Shown piece after piece: positions 55,929 through 63,707 of a stretch of DNA of 64,000 nt. Made by a program: the position numbers and the translations under genes. The stretch is taken from contig OZ244625.1 of the NCBI GenBank assembly GCA_965218555.1, positions 4,836,001-4,900,000 on the forward strand, given 5' to 3'. Numbering within the stretch: position 1 is the first letter of the stretch; every line of letters begins with the position of its first letter. The DNA is from JAPPLB01 sp965218555. Its GTDB lineage: Bacteria; Acidobacteriota; Terriglobia; Bryobacterales; UBA6623. The notes beneath the pieces are model-generated. The model was not told the DNA's origin. It searched no databases and was given only the letters and a program-made list of their open reading frames with translations.

Positions 55929-56717
55929 ATGGAACTCGTCTTTGTCTCACTCGCAGCTCTGTTTGTCGCCGCCCTCACCCTCTACTCCGGATTCGGACTG
56001 GGCACGCTACTCATGCCCGTCTTTGCGCTGTTCTTTCCGCTGGAGGTCGCTGTTGGCGTCACAGCGATAGTCCACCTGTTGAACAACGTCTTCAAGGTGT
56101 GGCTCGTAGGACGCCATGCATCGTGGCCGGTGGTCTTACGGTTCGGTCTGCCTGCGATACCAGCCGCCTACTTGGGTGCGCTGCTGCTGACAAGCATGTC
56201 CGAGCGCCGCGTCATAGCGGCTTACGCGCTCGGCGGGCGCGAATTCGAGGTCACCGTGATCGGACTTGTCATGGGAATCCTCATTGCCGCGTTTGCGCTG
56301 CTCGATCTCCTTCCGGGTTTCGACCGACTCCGTTTCAGTCCGAAAATCCTGCCGCTGGGCGGCCTGTCGTCCGGCTTCTTCGGCGGTCTCTCAGGCCACC
56401 AAGGCGCTCTTCGCTCGGCGTTCCTACTGAACACTGGACTCTCGAAGGAAGCTTTCATCGGGACCGGAGTACTATGCGCCGTCGCGGTCGACGTCACCCG
56501 CCTCGCCGTCTACAGCGCCGCCGCGTGGAGCGAACAAGCTGAGTCGCTATTCACTGGCGAAGGACTGAGGTTGCTGCTCACTGCGACCGTCGCCGCCTTC
56601 GTCGGCTCCTACTTCGGCGCGAAGCTTGTCAAGAAGGTCACCATGACCCTGGTGCGCCGCTTGGTGGGTGTGATGCTTTTGCTGCTTGCCGTCGCCATTG
56701 CCGCTGGCTGGATCTAG
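55929..56717 (+). CDS. TauE/SafE-family membrane permease
   Basis: A 262-residue protein with about eight membrane helices and the family's two repeats: LYSGFGLGTLLMPVFALFFP early and GGLSSGFFGGLSGHQGALRSA in the second half. Members export or import sulfite, sulfoacetate or related anions. It starts 10 bp after the tyrS stop. Substrate cannot be deduced. Confidence 0.87.
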   Translation: MELVFVSLAALFVAALTLYSGFGLGTLLMPVFALFFPLEVAVGVTAIVHLLNNVFKVWLVGRHASWPVVLRFGLPAIPAAYLGALLLTSMSERRVIAAYALGGREFEVTVIGLVMGILIAAFALLDLLPGFDRLRFSPKILPLGGLSSGFFGGLSGHQGALRSAFLLNTGLSKEAFIGTGVLCAVAVDVTRLAVYSAAAWSEQAESLFTGEGLRLLLTATVAAFVGSYFGAKLVKKVTMTLVRRLVGVMLLLLAVAIAAGWI

Positions 56718-56856
56718 AAGCCCGAAGTGAAAGTCACGTGGGCGGCATTACGGACCCGGGGGCCGATGAAGTAGCTCCTGGTTGTTCTGAAGTACCCCCC
56801 GGGTAAACCCGACCAAGTAGAATTGGACGTTCTCGGGCAGGAAGGACTACGAGGAG

Positions 56857-57000
56857 ATGAAGAAGAGTTGTTTTAGCGAAGAGAAGATCATCGAGGTGCT
56901 GAAGCAGCTGGAGGCGGGGAGAAAGGTCAGCGAGCTGGGCCGCGAGTAAGGTGTTTCAATAGCAAGCATCTATGCCTGGCAAGCGAGATATGCGGACTAG
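56857..57000 (+). pseudogene. IS3-family transposase OrfA fossil
   Basis: The frame starts ATG with a GAGGAG site and reads KKSCFSEEKIIEVLKQLEAG, then RKVSELGRE, stop, GVSIASIYAWQARYAD, stop. This is the helix-turn-helix N-terminus of an IS3-type OrfA, where the first stop replaces a codon and the second ends the remaining homology. No OrfB is present. It marks the left border of the mobile island. Confidence 0.85.
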
Positions 57001-57166
57001 CCGGGAAAACTCCCCACCCATCCGGGTTACGCGGGACCGGTATTCGGTGTGCCTCCGCAGTCTGAACACTCGCACGATAGATCTCTTCGATGAAGGTTGG
57101 ACTTCAGCCTACAGCAGAATGCCAGCGATAATACTACGTTGTCAACAGCAGCTCCAAGGGGGCCGC
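57001..57166 (+). mobile_element. left copy of an IS terminal segment (inverted partner at 63279-63698)
   Basis: Bases 57001-57129 match the reverse complement of 63571-63698 with only a handful of differences, and 57130-57166 match the reverse complement of 63279-63315. In the right copy these two blocks are 255 bp apart, so this copy has lost the internal part, including the start of the transposase gene. It continues into the transposase fossil at 57203. Confidence 0.85.
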
Positions 57167-57202
57167 AAAAACCATCCAAAACTTTGCCAGGCCAACGGCC
57201 AA

Positions 57203-57457
57203 ATGCTGTTGCCATTGGTGGACCTGATCGCGGAAGCGCGCCTAGCAGTGGACGAAGTCATCGAGTAGGCCGAGCGCTCCCTGATTGAAACGATTCTCAC
57301 AAAGACGCCTGGCAAAGCCTTTGGCGAGGTGTGCTGGCACGGCCGCCAAAAGGGCCGCCTGCGGCTGGCCGACCGTCAACTGCGCATCGAGCGGTTGCGC
57401 CTGCGCCGCAATCCTCCGGTGTCGGCACCCGCCCAAGGATCAGTGTGCTCAAGGTAG
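57203..57457 (+). pseudogene. IS256-superfamily transposase, N-terminal fossil
   Basis: The frame reads MLLPLVDLIAEARLAVDEVIE, stop, AERSLIETILTKTPGKAF, then GEVCWHGRQKGRLRLADRQL and RIERLRLRRN before losing similarity. That is the N-terminal layout of a mutator/IS256-like transposase, interrupted by a TAG. The preceding short block at 57130-57166 encodes the very start of the same protein in another frame, so at least one frameshift and one stop have killed it. The catalytic DDE part is absent. Confidence 0.7.
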
Positions 57458-57779
57458 GAGAGCTACTTCTTGAGCAACATTGCGGATCTCTTTCCCGACG
57501 GACTGGTGAAATCTGAACTGGGCGAGATACCGGAAGGGTGGGCGGTGAAGCCCTTGGGGAGTGCTTCGACCTTACGATGGGGCAATCACCGCCAGACAGC
57601 ACTTACAATGAACACGGTGACGGCTTGCCGTTTTTCAGGGGCGGTCTGACTTTGGCTTCCGTTATCCTGAGAACAGTAAGTTTTGTTCTGCTCCGACTTG
57701 TCAAAAGGGCGGAGCAAAAGTAGGCCATCTCGAAGAGGGCTCGGTTTCTGGATGCGTCTCCATGCGGCCTACGACCTAG
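57458..57779 (+). pseudogene. hsdS: type I restriction-modification specificity subunit (HsdS) fossil
   Basis: Three successive frames spell an HsdS target-recognition start: DGLVKSELGEIPEGWAVKPL, then ECFDLTMGQSPPDSTYNEHG, then FQGRSDFGFRYPENSKFC. ELGEIPEGW-x-VKPLGE, LTMGQSPP-x-TYNE and FQGR-x-DFGFRYP are highly characteristic of HsdS. Two frameshifts and the loss of everything downstream make it non-functional. No hsdM or hsdR is in the window, so it was carried here as debris. Confidence 0.85.
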
Positions 57780-57836
57780 CGCAAGTGCGCTATATCCGAC
57801 GGCCGACTGGATCGGGTTATCAGTCGACGACGACCT

Positions 57837-59987
57837 ATGCACAACAAAGTCGATCAACCTGAAACGCAGAGTACGGCGGCACTCTACCTTGGACATCTCG
57901 CTCTATGGTTCGGGGTATTGTTTGCAACTCCACTGTTCGTAGCTGCGCATAATTCGGCTGACATCACGATCTCGCTGTGGGCGCTCGCCGGGATCTCCGC
58001 AGTCTCCTCGATCATGCTCTCCGGGATCACATTTTCACTCAGCACGTGGACCGGGCGTGTATGGCACAAACGGATTTCGATCGCTTTCTTGGCGATGGCG
58101 TTCGTCTTAGCCATTCAAGGTAATCTGATCCATGATCTTTTCCACTACGGCGATTTCAATGGAAGCCCTGTGGATTTTCGGGCCAACGGCTGGCAGTTCC
58201 ATGCGGAGTGGATTGGGTTCCTGCTAGCGATTCCCTTGGTCAGTTGGGCACTAGCCCGTATCCGACAGATTCCTACCTGGATTCCGATGCTACCAATCGT
58301 TTCCTCTCTTATGCTCGTCTCGCCAGTGCTGCTCACCCCAGTTGATGGCGTATCGCCGAACACGGACAGGGACGAAGTTGACTCAGCCGTGTTCCAGTTT
58401 TCAGATGCCTCGAATCTAATCCACTTACTTCCCGATGGCCTCCAGGGGGATATCGTAGAAGAAGTCCTGAATGAGGACTCCGGGCTGGCGAGCCATTTCG
58501 AAGGCTTCACGCTGTTTGCGAACCATGTGGGGCGTTACCAGGGAACTGCTCCCGCAGTTGCAACGCTCCTCACAGGCGAACCATTCCAATTTGAGCGAGG
58601 GCACGATTACGGGTGGGTCATACCCTACCTCCAGGAAAACGCGTACCAGAACTCTCTCTACGAAGCTGGATTCCGGATGGACTTGGTCCCAAATTCTCAA
58701 CTTTACTGCATCGGTGAAGCCGACTCCTGCCATCCGCGGTCTTTCAACGATATGAAAGCGCGAGGCTATACCCGGCAAGCGTTTGGCAACGCCCTGCACT
58801 CGGTTTTAATCGTGGCAGACTTGACGCTTTTCCGGCTTTTTCCAATGGCCGTGAAAGAGGAGATCTACGATCAAGGCCACTGGTTTCTGTCGGATACGAA
58901 CGCACACGGAATATCCCCTTATCCCGACCCCGTCATCCGCGAATGGACAACCCAAATGGAAGTCACTAGCGATAGGCCTGTCTACAAGTGGTACCACTAC
59001 ATTGGAACTCATATCCCGCCGCACTGGGATGCCAACTGTAACTACATTCGTGAGCTAGCTCACGAAAGGGAGAATTACAGGCAACAGACTGTCTGTGTCC
59101 TAACTGGAATCGCTGATTTCCTTCAGAAACTGAAGAGCGCGAACATTTACGATCAAACGGCAATTGTCATCACAGGTGATCATGGCATCAACATCCCTCC
59201 GTCCGACCAGTCGCAGCCGTCTATTAACGCGAGTCTGTACGCGGGAATGAGTGGTTCAGCCCGACCGGCCTTCCTTGTAAAGAGGATGGATCAAGCAGGC
59301 CCCCTTCAGGTGAGTGAAGCTCCGACCGCGCTGGAGGATGTTGCAGCAACGGTCTTGGAGCTCGCCGGCCTTGATGAGGAGAATTACGGAAGGTCAGCCT
59401 TTTCCCTGGATGATGGCGAGGACCGGCTGAGACTCTTCACCCCCTATTCCTCCAGTCAGCTCTGGGGAACCAACCCGGTTCCCCACGATGTTTATGAGGT
59501 CAAGGGGAATATCCGTGACGGTCAGAACTGGGTCCTCAAGGACATCCTGGTATACGAACCGGCACCATCGAGCTACCCCGCAGTAAACTACGGATCAGCC
59601 GGCCAGTTCATGCGCGGAGCTAGTCTGAATCCTAACCGGCCCGAAGAAGAGTCCTCTTGGATCAGCGGCCACCAAGTTGCTTTTCTCATGACGCCGGATC
59701 CAGATGTGCGGAGAGGCATAGAGATGATATTGACTCTCCATATTCCGGAATGGGTAGGGCCACAGAGCTTCGAAGTGTCGGTCAACGATGAGCAGCTCGG
59801 ATCCACGATCGAAGTACCTGTTCGGAACGACCTATTCTGGCAGGAACTGGCTGTTCCAGTGCCCGCCCAGACGTTCCGGGAAGGAAACAACTTCGTCTCA
59901 GTCGTCTTCGACACGGTGGCCCAATCGCCACAGACAGAAACATTTAGAGTGTCGGCCCTTCTAAAGTCGGTGCATCTTCGACCATAG
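57837..59987 (+). CDS. membrane-anchored sulfatase/alkaline phosphatase-superfamily enzyme
   Basis: A 716-residue protein. The first 170 residues hold about five membrane helices (LGHLALWFGVLFATPLFVAA and others). A large extracytoplasmic domain follows with FANHVGRYQGTAPAVATLLTG, where a Thr would be the nucleophile, and the metal-binding IVITGDHGIN. The last 150 residues are a beta-rich module (LTLHIPEWVGPQSFEVSVND). The layout recalls LtaS/EptA/YejM-type phospho- or sulfo-transferases acting on lipids or glycans. It is intact inside the decayed island, so may be under selection. Substrate unknown. Confidence 0.8.
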   Translation: MHNKVDQPETQSTAALYLGHLALWFGVLFATPLFVAAHNSADITISLWALAGISAVSSIMLSGITFSLSTWTGRVWHKRISIAFLAMAFVLAIQGNLIHDLFHYGDFNGSPVDFRANGWQFHAEWIGFLLAIPLVSWALARIRQIPTWIPMLPIVSSLMLVSPVLLTPVDGVSPNTDRDEVDSAVFQFSDASNLIHLLPDGLQGDIVEEVLNEDSGLASHFEGFTLFANHVGRYQGTAPAVATLLTGEPFQFERGHDYGWVIPYLQENAYQNSLYEAGFRMDLVPNSQLYCIGEADSCHPRSFNDMKARGYTRQAFGNALHSVLIVADLTLFRLFPMAVKEEIYDQGHWFLSDTNAHGISPYPDPVIREWTTQMEVTSDRPVYKWYHYIGTHIPPHWDANCNYIRELAHERENYRQQTVCVLTGIADFLQKLKSANIYDQTAIVITGDHGINIPPSDQSQPSINASLYAGMSGSARPAFLVKRMDQAGPLQVSEAPTALEDVAATVLELAGLDEENYGRSAFSLDDGEDRLRLFTPYSSSQLWGTNPVPHDVYEVKGNIRDGQNWVLKDILVYEPAPSSYPAVNYGSAGQFMRGASLNPNRPEEESSWISGHQVAFLMTPDPDVRRGIEMILTLHIPEWVGPQSFEVSVNDEQLGSTIEVPVRNDLFWQELAVPVPAQTFREGNNFVSVVFDTVAQSPQTETFRVSALLKSVHLRP

Positions 59988-60150
59988 ATGCTGCCTTCAT
60001 GACGACAGCAGGGAGGAATCCTCTTGTCTAACCGCCCACTTCCTGGTTGGCAATCAGAGACGCGGCAACCGTCGGATGGGTCCAATGAACGAGGGGTCCG
60101 AGTAGCAATGGAACGAAAACCTTGTGTTTTCGCATCGTTCCGGGGGCAAT

Positions 60151-60352
60151 TAAAGCGGGCGAGGAAGGTGCCCAGGAAACGAACCGTGCCCAGTTGGACA
60201 GCGAACCCGAGCTTGTTGGGGTTTCGGTGACGGCAGGAGATGCGCCGTCGATCGGTCTCATCGAGATGAAAGTACTTGGCGAGTTGCTCCCGGGTGGGCT
60301 CGCCGGCGAAGCGGCCGTAGCATTGCCCATGCTCATGGCGAAGTCCCTCCAT
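60151..60352 (-). pseudogene. Tn3-family transposase N-terminal fragment
   Basis: The minus-strand frame reads GQCYGRFAGEPTREQLAKYF, then HLDETDRRRI and NKLGFAVQLGTVRFLGTF. This is the DUF4158-type N-terminal domain of Tn3-family TnpA. It begins at an ATG and breaks off after about 67 residues; what follows is unrelated. It points away from the C-terminal fragment at 61000, so the element was rearranged. Confidence 0.85.
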
Positions 60353-60999
60353 CGAGACCTCCGGACGGCTGATGTATGCCGTGCATGGGGCCGCTGACAC
60401 GGTTTCTCGAATCGGCGTTACTTGCACTGGCGGTGACCGGCGATGAGGGGGAAGCCGGCGAGAACATCCAAGTAAACGGCGCTTATGTTCCGCGCGAGGG
60501 CACAGACGATGGGTTCGTCAAGTCTGCAACCCCTTGTCGTGGTAGATGGCTCGTGCGCGCTGCAGTGGAAAGGTGACGCCGGGAGTGCGCTCCCGGTAGC
60601 CGCCTAGGACCAAACGGTTCTGCGCATGTCGGAGATGAACCCGGACTTCCAGGGCTACCTGTTGGCGCGCTGCAACTTCGAAAGTGCCCTGGGCTATGCG
60701 TATATCACGGATTCCGAGGGGCAACCGCAGAGCTACCTGGCCATGGTGGACCCGAATTGAGACGAGCCGCTAGCGAGATACGTAAACCGAACTTGTGAAA
60801 CGCCGTGCTGAGCCGGTGTGTTGAGCAAGCCTGGGGGCCTGACCGCTCTCGCGGCCCCCTTACGGGCCCGGGGGGCTCGGAAGCAGCATCGGCCTGGGCC
60901 AGAGGAGTCTTGGACGTCGATTCAAGGGGATTCTGGCGGCATGAGTGACAACCGGAAAACACCTTAACCAAGCCGCCAGCCTGACCGACTAACCGAGGC
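60353..60999. other. unassigned DNA between two Tn3 transposase fragments
   Basis: No intact gene. A short plus-strand frame (60608-60760) is described separately. The rest is GC-rich with many stops in all frames and looks like mobile-element debris. Confidence 0.4.
60608..60760 (+). pseudogene. orphan gene fragment of unknown family
   Basis: After a stop at 60605 the frame reads DQTVLRMSEMNPDFQGYLLA, RCNFESALGYAYITDSEGQP and QSYLAMVDPN, then stops. The ATG at 60626 lacks a good ribosome-binding site. The composition is protein-like rather than random, so this may be the C-terminal tail of a larger gene cut by rearrangement. I do not recognise the family. Confidence 0.4.
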
Positions 61000-61216
61000 C
61001 ACCTCAATCATCGCCTTGAGTTCGCCACGTACTGGGGCAACGGAACGACCAGTTCCTCTGTCGGGCAACAAGCCGGGTGCGACGTTCTACACTCACATCT
61101 CGGACCAGTACGCCCCATTCCACATCAAGCTCATTAGCGCCACTGTGCGGGACGCCACACACGTGCTCGACGGGCTGCTGTATCACGAATCCGATCTCCA
61201 CATCGAAGAGCACTAC
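61000..61216 (+). pseudogene. Tn3-family transposase C-terminal fragment
   Basis: The frame at 61000 reads HLNHRLEFATYWGNGTTSSS and VGQ; after a small deletion and frame change it continues NKPGATFYTHISDQYAPFHI, KLISATVRDATHVLDGLLYH and ESDLHIEEHY. GNGTTSSS-DGQ and FYTHISDQYAPFHxK...RDATHVLDGLLYHESDL are the catalytic core of Tn3 TnpA. The sequence stops being TnpA after IEEHY. Orientation is opposite to the N-terminal fragment at 60151. Confidence 0.88.
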
Positions 61217-61225
61217 AGGCATCGT

Positions 61226-61254
61226 TTGCGAGTCAGACGGGAAAGAGTCATAAT
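61226..61254 (+). promoter_or_regulatory. candidate sigma-70-type promoter for the YLDPGSG gene
   Basis: TTGCGA and CATAAT are separated by 17 bases, matching four and five of the six consensus positions. It lies 64 bp before the ATG at 61318 and just beyond the Tn3 scrap, so the gene may have gained a promoter from the junction. Pattern only. Confidence 0.35.
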
Positions 61255-61317
61255 GGCACAGCGCGGGGACGGGGAATTTCCGCCACTTCCCTCCCAGGGC
61301 GCGAGTGTGGAGGAAGA

Positions 61318-61551
61318 ATGAATTTGAACAGGATCTCCCGGACGGTGCTCCTGCTGGCAGCGGCTCTCCTCTTGTTCCCCCGGGAGGCGCATGCCTACCT
61401 GGACCCCGGCAGCGGGAGCCTGATCGTTCAGGCTCTGGTGGCCGCCTTCTTTGCCCTCTCCCTGGCCATCAAGGTCTACTGGCAAAAAATCAAATTGTTC
61501 GTGAGGGGTTCCTTCTTCACTGGTCCGGAAGTGCGGGACGGGGATGACTAG
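61318..61551 (+). CDS. small exported/membrane protein with YLDPGSG motif
   Basis: A 77-residue protein: an N-terminal signal or helix (TVLLLAAALLLFPREAHA), then YLDPGSGSLIVQALVAAFFA and a second helix, ending in a short charged tail. The YLDPG(S/T)GS-x3-Q motif marks a small conserved family often found beside polysaccharide or methyltransferase genes; function is unsettled. The methyltransferase gene follows after 73 bp. Confidence 0.75.
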   Translation: MNLNRISRTVLLLAAALLLFPREAHAYLDPGSGSLIVQALVAAFFALSLAIKVYWQKIKLFVRGSFFTGPEVRDGDD

Positions 61552-61624
61552 TTCGTCTCTCTCATCTCGATCCGTCGCCAGAGCGTACTGGAAAAAGGAC
61601 CCCGTCGCAGGGGGGTGAGAAGAG

Positions 61625-63019
61625 ATGGAGGTTAGCGGCACCTCCCGGCTGGGCGCCTCTTTCAGGGACCCCAGCGGTTTCGTCTTCGTGCACGCGCGAC
61701 AGATCCATCGGCAAGTCAATCTCAGCTACCGGGAGGACTACGATCACCTGATGAGTTCCGGCCTCTATCAGGAGTTGGCCGGCCGGCTGCTCATCTCCCA
61801 CCAGGAGGTGAGCGATCCGCCCCCTCCGGATGGGGAGCAGGCCTACAGGGTGCTGAGGCCCGAGCAGATTCCCTTTCTGTCCTATCCCTATGAGTGGTGC
61901 TTCAGCCAGCTAAAGGACGCCGCCCTGGCCACCCTGAAGATTCAGAGCCGGGCTTTGCACTTTGACATGACGTTGAAGGATGCCAGCGCCTACAACATCC
62001 AGTTCCTGAAGGGCAAACCTGTCCTGATCGACACCCTATCCTTCGAGAGATACCGGGAAGGACAGCCCTGGGTCGCCTACCGGCAATTCTGCCAGCACTT
62101 CCTGGCACCGCTTCTGCTGATGGCCTACCGCGATGTTCGCCTGAACCAGTTGCTGCGGATTCACCTGGACGGGGTCCCGCTGGATCTGGCCCGTACGCTC
62201 CTCCCCTTCCGCGCTCTGGTCCGGCCATCGGTTCTGGCCCACATCCAGCTCCACTCCAGGGGCCAGCAGCACTTCGCGGCCAAGGGCGGGGCGGCCAAAG
62301 GGTCGCGAGTGAGCCGGAGTGGGATGGCGGGCCTGCTGGGGAACCTGGAGGCCCTGGTCAAGGGGCTCACTTGGCGGGACCAGAAGACGGAGTGGGGCGA
62401 CTACTACTCAGACACCAACTACACCGAACAGGCTCTGGAGGAAAAGAAAAGCTTGGTGGGGCAGTTTGTGAGCCGTAGCCTGGAAGGGATGGTCTGGGAC
62501 CTGGGAGCCAACCGGGGCCTTTTCAGCCGAATCGCCAGCCAGCAGGCAGGGGTGACTATCTCCTTTGACATGGATCCGGCGGCTGTCGAAAACAACTACC
62601 GGGAAGTGGTCAGACGCAAGGAGACCGGGCTGCTCCCGCTGCTGGTGGATCTGACCAGCCCCAGCCCGGCCATCGGCTGGCACAACCGGGAGCGCCAATC
62701 ACTACTGGAGCGCGGCCCGGCCCAGACGGTTCTGGCCCTGGCCCTCATCCACCACCTGGCCATCTCCAACAACCTGCCCCTGGCCTGGCTGGCCGATTTC
62801 TTCGGCGCCATCTGTCACACGCTGATCATTGAATTCATCCCCAAGGAAGACTCCCAGGTGCAGCGACTCCTCTCCTCACGAAAGGATGTTTTTCCGGACT
62901 ACACGCGGGAGACCTTCGAGCAACAGTTCAGCGGTCTTTTCGCTATCCAGGAGAGCGCGGCCATCCCGGATAGCGGGCGGGTTCTCTACCGGATGACTCG
63001 CCGCGCTGCCGCCGGCTGA
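61625..63019 (+). CDS. NoeA-like class I SAM-dependent methyltransferase
   Basis: A 464-residue protein. The N-terminal domain contains FDMTLKDASAYNIQFLKG and PVLIDTLSFERYREGQPWVA, hallmarks of NoeA-like proteins. The C-terminal Rossmann-type methyltransferase has VWDLGANRGLFSRIA (SAM site) and SFDMDPAAVENNY. A GGGGTGAGAAGAG stretch precedes ATG 61625. Relatives modify nodulation factor or surface glycans. Next to the YLDPGSG gene and another methyltransferase start it suggests envelope polysaccharide modification. Confidence 0.85.
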   Translation: MEVSGTSRLGASFRDPSGFVFVHARQIHRQVNLSYREDYDHLMSSGLYQELAGRLLISHQEVSDPPPPDGEQAYRVLRPEQIPFLSYPYEWCFSQLKDAALATLKIQSRALHFDMTLKDASAYNIQFLKGKPVLIDTLSFERYREGQPWVAYRQFCQHFLAPLLLMAYRDVRLNQLLRIHLDGVPLDLARTLLPFRALVRPSVLAHIQLHSRGQQHFAAKGGAAKGSRVSRSGMAGLLGNLEALVKGLTWRDQKTEWGDYYSDTNYTEQALEEKKSLVGQFVSRSLEGMVWDLGANRGLFSRIASQQAGVTISFDMDPAAVENNYREVVRRKETGLLPLLVDLTSPSPAIGWHNRERQSLLERGPAQTVLALALIHHLAISNNLPLAWLADFFGAICHTLIIEFIPKEDSQVQRLLSSRKDVFPDYTRETFEQQFSGLFAIQESAAIPDSGRVLYRMTRRAAAG

Positions 63020-63278
63020 GATCCTTCCAGCCTGTCGGCGGGCGGGGGCCCGCCCCCTGGATGTGGCCGACCTCATCGCAAGCAGTGTGGCAATTCATCG
63101 ATTCTCTCGTATGTGGGAGATAGCCTGAGCGCGCATCTCTTCGAGTCGCCTCAACGCCTCGACTATCCCGTGCCCAACCCTTTGTCCCTGTAACAATCTG
63201 AAATGGATCAGTAGCCCTTGATCCGCACGCCGGCACAGCGACTTCGCCCCCGCTCTTGCGGCGCAAGCGCGGCCGCTC

Positions 63279-63698
63279 GCGGCCCCCTTGCAGCTGTTGT
63301 TGACAACGTGGTATTTCCGTTTCACGGCGGTTCTCCTTTTGATTTCAGCCCCCCGATTCTACGGAATCGGAGGGGCACCGCCGTCTCAACCTTCAACTAT
63401 TGCTGGAACACCCGCCGAGTCGATGGCAGGCATACACCAAACGCTCAGAGAAGCGCGGGGCCTTTATGAGGAAGTTCGCAAGCTGCAACAGCAAGATCCT
63501 GGCTTGCCACGACAAGGCACGGGAGTCCATCGAGAGGATCCAGGACATGCGCATCCAATGCTAGGTGTCAATCGCTGGCATTCTGCTGTAGGCTGAAGTT
63601 CAACCTCATCGAAGAGATCTATCGTGCGAGTGTTCAGACTGCGGAGCCACACCGAATACCGGTCCCACGTAACCCGGATGGGTGGGGAGTTTTCCCGG
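63279..63698 (-). mobile_element. right copy of the IS terminal segment, with transposase start
   Basis: Read on the minus strand this carries: the 128-bp end block (63698 to 63571), a 255-bp leader with a hairpin, and the first codons of the transposase (GTG at 63325 with an AAAAGGAG ribosome-binding site; MKRKYHVVNNSCKGAA). The frame runs on to 63095, but after KGAA it no longer matches the left copy, so the IS is truncated here. It is the inverted partner of 57001-57166. Confidence 0.8.
63324..63384 (-). promoter_or_regulatory. two-stem hairpin over the start of the IS transposase frame
   Basis: Outer arms ACGGCGGT and ACCGCCGT (8 bp, perfect) enclose inner arms CCGATTC and GAATCGG around the loop TACG. 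On the minus-strand RNA the 3' arm covers the GTG start at 63325, with the AAAAGGAG site just 5' of it. Such structures hide IS transposase starts from external readthrough; here it is likely a relic. Confidence 0.55.
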
Positions 63699-63707
63699 TA
63701 CAAACAA

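Noticed and set aside
63036..63060. GC hairpin after the methyltransferase as terminator
   Set aside because: The symmetry is real but short, several pairings are equally possible, and there is no T-run.
57001..63698. Functional defence island or new anti-phage system
   Set aside because: The only defence-related piece is a dead hsdS scrap; the intact genes look like envelope enzymes.
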